Source: UBA4729 sp038231175
GTDB taxonomy: Bacteria; Patescibacteriota; Saccharimonadia; Saccharimonadales; UBA4665
NCBI GenBank assembly: GCA_038231175.1
Contig: JBBRLU010000007.1
Coordinates: forward strand, 1 to 26,361
Length of the DNA stretch: 26,361 bases
Direction: 5' to 3'
Shown one piece after another: positions 14,234-20,966 of the stretch. The position numbers and the translations under genes were made by a program. Every line of letters starts with the position of its first letter. The first letter of the stretch is position 1. Below the pieces are notes generated by a model. The model was given only the letters and a program-made list of their open reading frames with translations. It was not told the DNA's origin and did not search any database.

Positions 14234-16416
14234 CGTAAGGATTTATGGGTCAGTGTTTTCAGGAATTCGGTTACCGCTTTGTCGTCGCTCAAGCGGTAGT
14301 GGGCGGCCGTCCGACCAGCGCGCACTTTCACGCTGTAACTCCCCAGCGGAACAGCCGCAAACATGGCTTCGTCGCTGTAATCATTACCGATGGCCAGTAC
14401 GAACTGATTATCTTTTGATAGCCATTTTTCAATGGCGCTGCCTTTGTTTATGTTCGGGTCTCTAATCTCTAAGTTCTTATTGCCTTGGAATAACGCCAGA
14501 CCAAACGATTTCAGCAATGGTTTGACTGTCCGCTTGAGGATCAAGACGTTCTTCTGAGCGTAGTAAGGCGGTGACTGGCGATAGTGCCAGACTAACGAAT
14601 GCGGCTTTTCCTCGACCCGGGCCAGCGGCGTCAACGAGGCGTATGTGCGCAGCACGACCAGGAGCTGCTTCTTCCAACGGCCTTCGGCGTGGGCCAGCGT
14701 CTGCCAGCGACTCTGTCCGGCAGTTTTTATCATGGCACCGTGCTCGGCGACCAGGTGAAGCGCTAAATTACCAAAGCGGCTATCGAGGTCATCGGCCGAA
14801 CGACCGCTGATAATCACCACGCTATTGGCGGGATCGGCCGTCAACTTACGTAGTGTTTGCAGTACGGCTTTCGGCGTCGCAGTATCGGTATAGTTGGCAC
14901 TGAAAGGCACCAGAGCACCATCATAATCCAGCAGCAGCAGCCGCTTATCAGCTTGCAGATAGCGGGCATGGATCGTCGCCTGTAGCTTGGGCGTCAAGCT
15001 CCGGGTCAGTAATTGCGGCGTACCGGGCACCGGCTTTTGGAGGGTCGTCATGAAGTCACTAGCCCAGGTGTGGACGGTGTGGCTGGCCAGATGGCGCTGC
15101 ATACGCCCGAAGCGGCTTTTCATTTCGCGGCGCCGCATGTGTAGGGCCTGGTCGAGGGCCGTTACCAGGGTGGCTGGTTTCTTATGGCTCACCAGCAGGG
15201 CATCCTGCAGTTCATGGGCCGCCCCGGCGGTATCGCTCAAAATCAGAACGCCATGCTTCTTTTTACTGGCGATATATTCCTTGGCGACCAGATTCATCCC
15301 ATCGCGCAGCGGTGCCACGAAAGCTACATCTGCTATCTGGTACAGGGCAGTTACCTGCTCAAAACTAAGTCCTTGATTGTTGTAGTCGATCGGCTGCCAA
15401 TCTGGCGTGCCGAATTCCTGATTAATGGCGCCGACCAGGGCGTCGACTTTAGAACTAAGCTTCTGATAAGCGGCAATCTCGCCACGCGACGGGGCACCGA
15501 CCAGCACGAAGACGACTTTACCGATCTCGCGCCGATGCTGGCGCAAAAAATCACGGTAAGCGGTTAACCGTTCGACGAAACCTTTGGTGATGTCTAGACG
15601 GTCGACACCGGCAATAATCTTCAAGCCTTTGTATTTCCGCTGTAGCGACTTGACGGCCGTTTTGACGGCCGGACTCTTGCGCGCCAGCTTGAACTTCTCA
15701 TAATCGATACCCATCGGGAACTCGGTCACGCGAACCGTACGGGCGGGTAGTACCAGCTGGTCGTCGACGCTCAGACCTAGGTCATAGGCCTCCACGGCTT
15801 TCACGAAATTTGCGACGTAACCTTTGGTGTGAAAACCGATCAGGTCGGCGCCCAACACTCCCCTTAGGAGCCGATCGGCTGTCGGCAGCTTGGTCAGGGC
15901 CCGTGCTTCAGGGAACGGGATGTGCAGGAAAAAACCAACCTGTAATTTCGGCTGTTCCAGCTTGAGTAACTCCGGCAGCAACAGTAATTGGTAGTCTTGC
16001 ACCCAAACGCTGCTACTAGTCGTGGCCGCCCGCAGGACGGCCTCGCGAAACGCGTCGTTGACTGCTTTATAGGCCTGCCACCAGCGGTCCTCAGACTGGG
16101 CCATCGGTAGGTCGTGAAAGAGGGGCCACAACAGGCTGTTACTATAGCCATTATAAAAGTTATCAAGTTGGCGCTTGGTCAGGAATACCGGGACGCAGTT
16201 TCGTTTGGCTAATACCTTGATAATCTGTTTTTTATCGGTCTCAGTCAGCTCGTTGCTGGCAATACCCGGCCAACCAATCCATTTATATCTGCGGTTAGCG
16301 ACATAAGACGCCAGGCCGCTCGCCATACCGCCGACGCTGGATTCAAAAGTCAGAACGCCCGCTACTTTTTTAACGGTCACCGGCAGTCTGTTAGAAACAA
16401 TTAGAATTTGTGGCAT
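14230..16416 (-). CDS. Bifunctional trehalose-6-phosphate synthase/phosphatase
   Basis: A 728-residue fusion. Residues 1-460 are a GT20 synthase: VSNRLP, the glycine loop SSVGGMASGL, WVQDYQLLLLP, FFLHIPFP, GVDRLDITKGF and DGMNLVAKEYIA. Residues 490-728 are a HAD trehalose-6-phosphate phosphatase: DYDGALVPF with D497 and D499, ISGRSADDL, HGAMI, and GNDYSDEAMF at 677-686. Together they would turn UDP- or GDP-glucose and glucose-6-phosphate into trehalose, an osmoprotectant. Two motif changes stand out in the phosphatase: Ala for Thr in DxDGT and Asn for the first Asp of GDDxTD. The start is canonical (MPQILIVSNRLP). A weak TATGAT lies upstream on the minus strand at 16438-16443. Confidence 0.94.
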   Translation of the reverse strand: MPQILIVSNRLPVTVKKVAGVLTFESSVGGMASGLASYVANRRYKWIGWPGIASNELTETDKKQIIKVLAKRNCVPVFLTKRQLDNFYNGYSNSLLWPLFHDLPMAQSEDRWWQAYKAVNDAFREAVLRAATTSSSVWVQDYQLLLLPELLKLEQPKLQVGFFLHIPFPEARALTKLPTADRLLRGVLGADLIGFHTKGYVANFVKAVEAYDLGLSVDDQLVLPARTVRVTEFPMGIDYEKFKLARKSPAVKTAVKSLQRKYKGLKIIAGVDRLDITKGFVERLTAYRDFLRQHRREIGKVVFVLVGAPSRGEIAAYQKLSSKVDALVGAINQEFGTPDWQPIDYNNQGLSFEQVTALYQIADVAFVAPLRDGMNLVAKEYIASKKKHGVLILSDTAGAAHELQDALLVSHKKPATLVTALDQALHMRRREMKSRFGRMQRHLASHTVHTWASDFMTTLQKPVPGTPQLLTRSLTPKLQATIHARYLQADKRLLLLDYDGALVPFSANYTDTATPKAVLQTLRKLTADPANSVVIISGRSADDLDSRFGNLALHLVAEHGAMIKTAGQSRWQTLAHAEGRWKKQLLVVLRTYASLTPLARVEEKPHSLVWHYRQSPPYYAQKNVLILKRTVKPLLKSFGLALFQGNKNLEIRDPNINKGSAIEKWLSKDNQFVLAIGNDYSDEAMFAAVPLGSYSVKVRAGRTAAHYRLSDDKAVTEFLKTLTHKSLR

Positions 16417-16484
16417 AAATGTGGCTATCTACGTTGTATCATACTGCCATCTAACAGATAAGCCAAAAATCTTACATGGCTGCT

Positions 16485-16493
16485 TGCTACAAT
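16485..16493 (+). promoter_or_regulatory. Extended -10 promoter of holA (TGC-TACAAT), leaderless type
   Basis: TGC-TACAAT ends exactly 6 nt before ATG 16500. It lies inside the longer frame that starts at ATG 16476, so it identifies 16500 as the true start. No -35 or Shine-Dalgarno is seen. Confidence 0.65.
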
Positions 16494-16499
16494 AGACCC

Positions 16500-17435
16500 A
16501 TGATAGTTACTCTGAGCGGCACCAACAGCTTTGGCTGGCAACACGATCTGCGGCAGCGGGTGACTGCTTTCGTGGCCGAGCAGGGCGACCTCGCATTGGA
16601 GCGGATAGACGGCGAAACGGCCGAGCTGGCTCGCATCAACGAAGCCCTGGCCAGCCTGCCGTTCCTAGCGAGTAAAAAATTAGTGGTGCTACGGGCGCCG
16701 AGCGCCAACAAGCAGTTCGTCGAACAAATCGAAGCCATCTTAGGCAGCGTCTCAGACACTACCGACGTGATCATTATCGAACCTAAGCTCGACAAACGTT
16801 CGGCTTACTATAAATTTTTAAAAAAAACGACCACTTTGACGGAGTACGCCGAGCTCGACAGCAACGGTTTGGCGGCCTGGTTACAGCGTAGCGCTAAAGA
16901 CCAAGGCGGCACGATCAGTAGTAATGACGCCCGCTATTTGATTGAACGGGTCGGCGCCAATCAACAAATATTATTCAGTGAGATTAAAAAATTATTAATT
17001 TATGCGCCAACCGTTACGCGGATCAGCATTGACCTATTGACTGAACAAACGCCCCAAAGTACTATTTTTCAGCTCTTGGAAGCAGCTTTCGCCGGTAACG
17101 CCCAGCGGGCGCTAAGGCTGTATCAGGAACAGCGGGCGCTCAAGGTAGAAACGCCGCAGATAATCGCCATGCTGGCCTGGCAGCTTCATATCTTGCTAAT
17201 AACCAAGGCCGCCGGTAACCGGTCGCCAGCCGATATCGCTAAGACTGCCAAACTCAGCCCTTACGTCGTCCAGAAAAGTGCTACTATCGCCCGTCATTTA
17301 AGCTTAGGCCAGCTCAAACAGCTCATCAGTAATCTGCTAGACATCGATTTAAAAAGTAAACGGACTAGCCTCGATATCGACGAAGCGTTACAGAACTATC
17401 TGCTGCTACTGGCACTCGATAAAGTGGCGGGCTAA
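16500..17435 (+). CDS. holA: DNA polymerase III subunit delta (HolA)
   Basis: A 311-residue clamp-loader subunit that opens the sliding clamp. The N-terminus reads as the usual Rossmann-like AAA+ domain (SGTNSFGWQHDLRQRV, then GETAELARINEALASLPFLASKKLVVLR) without a functional Walker A, as is normal for delta. Typical landmarks follow: LAAWLQRSAKDQGGTISSNDARYL, QILFSEIKKLLIYA, QSTIFQLLEAAFAGNAQRAL and a helical collar domain ending SLDIDEALQNYLLLLAL. The frame extends back to ATG 16476, but the extended -10 lies there and MIVTLSG at 16500 matches family N-termini. It is divergent from the trehalose gene and convergent with rpsT, with a strong hairpin between them. Confidence 0.92.
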   Translation: MIVTLSGTNSFGWQHDLRQRVTAFVAEQGDLALERIDGETAELARINEALASLPFLASKKLVVLRAPSANKQFVEQIEAILGSVSDTTDVIIIEPKLDKRSAYYKFLKKTTTLTEYAELDSNGLAAWLQRSAKDQGGTISSNDARYLIERVGANQQILFSEIKKLLIYAPTVTRISIDLLTEQTPQSTIFQLLEAAFAGNAQRALRLYQEQRALKVETPQIIAMLAWQLHILLITKAAGNRSPADIAKTAKLSPYVVQKSATIARHLSLGQLKQLISNLLDIDLKSKRTSLDIDEALQNYLLLLALDKVAG

Positions 17436-17439
17436 ACAA

Positions 17440-17464
17440 AACCGCCCCTGGAAGAGGGGCGGTT
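17440..17464 (-). terminator. Rho-independent terminator after rpsT
   Basis: A 9-bp GC-rich stem, AACCGCCCC / GGGGCGGTT, with a 7-nt loop. On the minus strand the stem is followed by TTGTTT, making a U-rich tract that marks it as the rpsT terminator. On the plus strand no U tract follows, although the hairpin could still stall holA transcripts. It is the clearest terminator in the window. Confidence 0.85.
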
Positions 17465-17487
17465 GAGTGAGACGTCGAGAACCGGTC

Positions 17488-17874
17488 TTATTTTTTCTTA
17501 GCGACGGCTTTTTTAACCGGTGCTTTTTTAGCAGCGGGCTTTTTGGCGACAACTTTCTTAGGAGCAGCGGTTTTCTTGGCAGGGGCAGCGGTTTTGGCTT
17601 TGGCGGCCGGCTTGACACCAGCGGCCTTAGCTTTGGCACTGGCCTGGCTCTTCAGACGAGCGGCTTTGTTCTTGTGGACCAGACCTTTTTTTGCGGTCTT
17701 GTCGATGGCACTCTGGGCTTTGTTGTGCTTCTCGCCAGCATCCTTCGACTTACCGGTGACGGCAGCGTGGAAGCTCTTTAAAGCAGTCTTGAGAGTCCGC
17801 TTGGTCTTGCTGTTGCGGACAGCAGCTTTATTAGCGGTCTTGACGCGCTTTTTGGCTGACTTGATGATGGGCAT
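17488..17874 (-). CDS. rpsT: 30S ribosomal protein S20 with a basic C-terminal tail
   Basis: A 128-residue protein. Residues 1-84 are a standard S20: MPIIKSAKKRVKTANKAAVRN at the start, a helical body, and the final helix GLVHKNKAARLKSQ. Family members are usually about 85-90 residues long. Here about 40 extra residues follow, made almost wholly of Lys, Ala, Pro and Val in short PAKK/PVKK-like repeats, similar to histone H1 tails. The tail could contact rRNA or DNA. AAGGA 7 nt before the ATG is a good Shine-Dalgarno, and a terminator lies 24 nt past the stop. It is divergent from the DHH-like gene. Confidence 0.95.
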   Translation of the reverse strand: MPIIKSAKKRVKTANKAAVRNSKTKRTLKTALKSFHAAVTGKSKDAGEKHNKAQSAIDKTAKKGLVHKNKAARLKSQASAKAKAAGVKPAAKAKTAAPAKKTAAPKKVVAKKPAAKKAPVKKAVAKKK

Positions 17875-17977
17875 TGATGTTTCCTTTTGTACGCACGCGG
17901 CGTAAGTATTAATTATGTTTCAATTATTGACTATATACAGGAGTCGCTCCTTTGTAAAGAATACATTAGCATTTTAC

Positions 17978-18007
17978 TCGACAGCCACCGGGGCAGTGTG
18001 CTACGCT
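17978..18007 (+). promoter_or_regulatory. Candidate promoter for the DHH-like gene (TCGACA-18-TACGCT)
   Basis: TCGACA (17978-17983, 5/6 match) and TACGCT (18002-18007) with an upstream TGC form an extended -10 promoter at 18-nt spacing. It would leave a leader of about 46 nt, with no Shine-Dalgarno before ATG 18060. The rest of the 185-bp gap holds a short AGGAG-TCG-CTCCT dyad (17939-17951) and no gene. Confidence 0.42.
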
Positions 18008-18059
18008 GAAAGTACAAATTCTAATAATAAAAAACTCAAAACCAAAGTATGTACCAACT

Positions 18060-19757
18060 ATGGACAGCGCCAAGACCCAATTAGTTGAAAAACTACAGTC
18101 GGCCACTAATATCTTAGTGACGGTCAGTCGTGACCCGAGTGTCGATCAATTGGCGGCCTGCGTCGGCTTGACGTTGCTGCTCAACAAGTTCGGTAAGCAC
18201 GCCACGGCCGTCTTCAGCGGTGAGGTACCCTCGACGCTGGAGTTCTTACAGCCCGAGCAAACCCTCGAGAAAAATACCGACAGCCTGCGTGACTTCATCA
18301 TCGCTTTGGATAAGACCAAAGCCGACAAACTGCGCTACAAAGTAGAAGACGATATGGTGCGCATCTTTATCACGCCGTTCCGTGTTTCGCTGACCTCCAA
18401 GGACCTCGAATTCAGCCAAGGCGATTTTAACGTCGACGTCGTCTTGGCGCTCGGCGTTTCGCGCCAGGAGGATTTTGACGCTGCCATCATCGCCCACGGC
18501 CGGATCTTGCACGACGCCGTCGTCAGCAGTATCGCTACTACCAGCGTCAGCGAGCTCGGTAGCATCAACTGGTCGGAGCCGAATGCCAGCAGCCTGTCGG
18601 AAGTAATCGTCGCTTTGGCCCACGCCCTCGGCGACAACTTGCTCGATGCCCAGGTCGCTACCGCCCTGTTAACCGGTATCGTTTCCGAAACCGCTCGCTT
18701 CAGCAACGAAAAAACGACACCTCAGACCATGAGCATCAGCGCCGAACTGATGGCCGCCGGCGCCAACCAACAATTGGTCGCTACCAAGCTACAAGAGCCG
18801 TTACGCCAACAACCAGATCCAGGGCAGTCACCTCAACCCGAAGCCGAAAGCTCCGATCAGGTTGACGAAACCACCCCTAACCCGGCTGCCGTTAACACCG
18901 ACGGTACCCTTGAGATAGATCACGACAGCATCGAAGCCGTACTTCAGGATCTGCAATCCAATGACGAACCGATCGTCGAACTGCCGGCTCCTAGTGCTGA
19001 AGCAAGCGAAGTAACCGAAGCAACCGAACCGGCTGAAGCCGACCCGGCCGCTCCGTCCAATAAACAGTCACGCTTGATAGTTGAACCACCAACCCTCGGT
19101 GGCACGCTGACGGCGAACAGCCAGCCGGAAAGCCTGGACCCACCAAATGACGTGTTCGGTATCTCGACCGAACCACTGCCGGCTTTATTGAACCGGCCAA
19201 CCCCGATGCCCGCACCGCCAGCGTTCCGTAACGAGCCGTTACTGACCGGTTTTACGCCGCCACCACCAGCTTGGATCGCCGCCACGCAGGATGCTAGCAA
19301 CCAACTTAATGACCCCAATAATCTGCCCGAGGCTATAACCCCAGGTTTAGCGGACATCCATATCGATACCTTAGGAACCTTATCTGAAATCGAAGATGCC
19401 GTTCACCAAGCCGAAAGCGGTAACGAACAGACTGGCCAGAAGCTAGACGACGTCCGCGACGAAGTCGAGCGTGCGCTCAGCAGCCAACCGGCACCACCGC
19501 CAGCGGTGCAGGCCCTCGGTGCCCAGCCGCTCGGCGAGCCGTTGCGTCCAGTCGAGGACGCGGCTCCAGTCGCTGCGCCAGCACCGGCCTTCGCCGATGT
19601 CTTGCAACAGGTGATTCCGACGGCAGCTGCCGGCGCCACGCTACCCGTGCCTGCAGCCGAGCCGTTCCCGGTCGCCCAGCCGATCGTCACCGACCCTAAC
19701 GCACCGCCGCCGGTGCCGCCACCAATCCCGTTTAACTTCGGTGCTCCGCAACAGTAG
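18060..19757 (+). CDS. Degenerate DHH phosphoesterase-like protein with long Pro/Ala-rich tail
   Basis: A 565-residue protein in two halves. Residues 1 to about 240 follow the NrnA/DHH fold: LQSATNILVTVSRDPSVDQL in place of the metal-binding HxNPDGD motif, DVVLALG for the second strand, then SLSEVIVALAHALG and ATALLTGIVSETARFSNEKT, typical of oligoribonuclease-type DHH proteins. The metal ligands and the DHH triad itself are missing (HGRILHDAVV), so catalysis is unlikely. Residues 240-565 are low-complexity, rich in Pro, Ala, Glu and Gln, and look disordered. It precedes truB, rpsO and pnp, the usual nrnA position in many bacteria. It may act as a binding scaffold; no activity is known. Confidence 0.75.
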   Translation: MDSAKTQLVEKLQSATNILVTVSRDPSVDQLAACVGLTLLLNKFGKHATAVFSGEVPSTLEFLQPEQTLEKNTDSLRDFIIALDKTKADKLRYKVEDDMVRIFITPFRVSLTSKDLEFSQGDFNVDVVLALGVSRQEDFDAAIIAHGRILHDAVVSSIATTSVSELGSINWSEPNASSLSEVIVALAHALGDNLLDAQVATALLTGIVSETARFSNEKTTPQTMSISAELMAAGANQQLVATKLQEPLRQQPDPGQSPQPEAESSDQVDETTPNPAAVNTDGTLEIDHDSIEAVLQDLQSNDEPIVELPAPSAEASEVTEATEPAEADPAAPSNKQSRLIVEPPTLGGTLTANSQPESLDPPNDVFGISTEPLPALLNRPTPMPAPPAFRNEPLLTGFTPPPPAWIAATQDASNQLNDPNNLPEAITPGLADIHIDTLGTLSEIEDAVHQAESGNEQTGQKLDDVRDEVERALSSQPAPPPAVQALGAQPLGEPLRPVEDAAPVAAPAPAFADVLQQVIPTAAAGATLPVPAAEPFPVAQPIVTDPNAPPPVPPPIPFNFGAPQQ

Positions 19758-19782
19758 TCTATCGCCGGAAGCCCGGCTCAGG

Positions 19783-19788
19783 TACACT
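19783..19788 (+). promoter_or_regulatory. Candidate -10 box of truB
   Basis: TACACT ends 8 nt before ATG 19797, two nucleotides beyond the spacing seen at other leaderless-type genes here. There is no Shine-Dalgarno. It lies in the 39-nt gap after the DHH-like gene. Confidence 0.4.
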
Positions 19789-19796
19789 AGCTGCTG

Positions 19797-20486
19797 ATGC
19801 AAGGCCTACTTCTCGTTGATAAACCCGCCGATTGGACGTCGTTTGACGTTGTTAATTACGTCCGCCGGATGGTCGCTACCGTCGAAGGCAAAAAGCCCAA
19901 AAACTGCAAAGTCGGCCACTCCGGCACGCTCGACCCATTTGCCACCGGATTACTAATCTTACTGATCGGCAAAGAATACACTCGCCGGGCCAGCGAGTTC
20001 AGTAAACTCGACAAAACTTACGAAATGACCATGCGCCTGGGCCAGACCAGCACCACCGGCGACCCAGAAGGGGAGATAACCGAAGTTTCCGACCGGGTCC
20101 CGACCAGGGAAGAAATAGAGCAAGCCCTAGCCCGGTTTCGTGGCGAGATACAGCAGCTACCACCGGCCTTTTCGGCCATAAAAGTCAACGGTGTCCGAGC
20201 CTACAAATTAGCCCGCGAAGGCAAACAAGTAACGATTGAGGCTCGGCCAGTCACCATCCACCGCCTAGAGCTCGTGGACTACAACTACCCAGAGGTCAAA
20301 CTGGTGTCGGAAGTCTCCTCGGGTACTTATATCAGGACGCTCGTCGAAGACGTCGGCAAAGCGCTCGGCGCTGGCGCCTACACTACACAATTACGACGCA
20401 CTACAATTGCCGATCGGTCGGTCTTAGACGCCCATGTGGTAGCCAATTTAACGGCCGCGACGCTGGCCGAACAGCTTCGTGCCTAG
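19797..20486 (+). CDS. truB: tRNA pseudouridine(55) synthase TruB, short form
   Basis: A 229-residue enzyme that isomerises U55 in the T-loop of tRNAs. It opens GLLLVDKPADWTSFDVV and has the catalytic aspartate in GHSGTLDPFATG. KTYEMTMRLGQTSTTGDPEG and the final YIRTLVEDVGKALG block are also present. It ends shortly after the catalytic domain and lacks the C-terminal PUA domain found in the roughly 310-residue enzymes of E. coli and Bacillus, a shortened form consistent with a reduced genome. It sits between the DHH-like gene and rpsO, the usual order except that ribF is absent. Confidence 0.95.
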   Translation: MQGLLLVDKPADWTSFDVVNYVRRMVATVEGKKPKNCKVGHSGTLDPFATGLLILLIGKEYTRRASEFSKLDKTYEMTMRLGQTSTTGDPEGEITEVSDRVPTREEIEQALARFRGEIQQLPPAFSAIKVNGVRAYKLAREGKQVTIEARPVTIHRLELVDYNYPEVKLVSEVSSGTYIRTLVEDVGKALGAGAYTTQLRRTTIADRSVLDAHVVANLTAATLAEQLRA

Positions 20487-20494
20487 TCAGACGG

Positions 20495-20523
20495 TTGCGC
20501 CAGGGGCCACCATCTGGTACTAT
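20495..20523 (+). promoter_or_regulatory. Candidate promoter of rpsO (TTGCGC-17-TACTAT)
   Basis: TTGCGC (20495-20500), 17 nt, then TACTAT (20518-20523) preceded by TGG. It ends 9 nt before ATG 20533. An overlapping TATAAG at 20521-20526 ends 6 nt before the ATG. Either would give a near-leaderless rpsO mRNA. Confidence 0.45.
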
Positions 20524-20532
20524 AAGGCCTAT

Positions 20533-20799
20533 ATGATTACAACCGAGAAGAAACAAGCGATTATCAAAGACGTGCAGGTGCACGCTAAGGACACCGGTGG
20601 CTCGAGCAGCCAGGTGGGCGTCCTGACCGAGCGCATCAAGGAAATCACCGAGCATCTGAAAGTCAACAAGCATGACTTCATGGCCCGTCGCGGTCTGCTG
20701 CAGATGGTCGGTAAGCGTCGCCGTTTACTGCGTTACATCGCTGCTCGCGATAGCCAGGCCTACCTCGATCTGATCGCCAAGCTCGGCATCCGCCGCTAG
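20533..20799 (+). CDS. rpsO: 30S ribosomal protein S15
   Basis: An 88-residue S15, normal length for the family, starting MITTEKKQAIIKD. The conserved LTERIKEITEHLKVNKHDF and ARRGLLQMVGKRRRLLRYI blocks bind the 16S rRNA three-way junction. One local change is seen: the usual SPE before QV in the first loop is SSS. The frame runs back to 20479, but the S15 N-terminus and the promoter place the start at 20533. It is followed by pnp, the classical rpsO-pnp pair. Confidence 0.97.
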   Translation: MITTEKKQAIIKDVQVHAKDTGGSSSQVGVLTERIKEITEHLKVNKHDFMARRGLLQMVGKRRRLLRYIAARDSQAYLDLIAKLGIRR

Positions 20800-20813
20800 T
20801 TACTGCATGGATA

Positions 20814-20836
20814 GCCGTCTCGATGTTTGAGGCGGC
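20814..20836 (+). other. RNA hairpin between rpsO and pnp
   Basis: GCCGTCTC and GAGGCGGC form an 8-bp stem with one G-U wobble and a 7-nt loop, 15 nt after the rpsO stop. No U tract follows, so it is a weak terminator. In E. coli the rpsO-pnp gap holds a terminator and an RNase III site used for pnp autocontrol; a similar role here is only an analogy. Confidence 0.45.
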
Positions 20837-20966
20837 AAACTTGTGCACATTAACGTTCTAGCGATCGCCGGCAGTGCCACAGATATGCGTCGTGCAACTA
20901 GCACAAGACACGCGTTATATTTGAACATTGCCGAAGACCGCCCCAAGCCAGAAAGCAGGTTTTTCT

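Noticed and set aside
16476..16499. Upstream ATG start for holA
   Set aside because: The extended -10 TGC-TACAAT lies inside this stretch and family N-termini match ATG 16500.
20479..20532. Longer start for rpsO
   Set aside because: Overlaps truB and adds 18 residues absent from the S15 family.
20928..20966. TTG start for pnp
   Set aside because: Weak codon without Shine-Dalgarno; ATG 20967 has CAGG 7 nt upstream.
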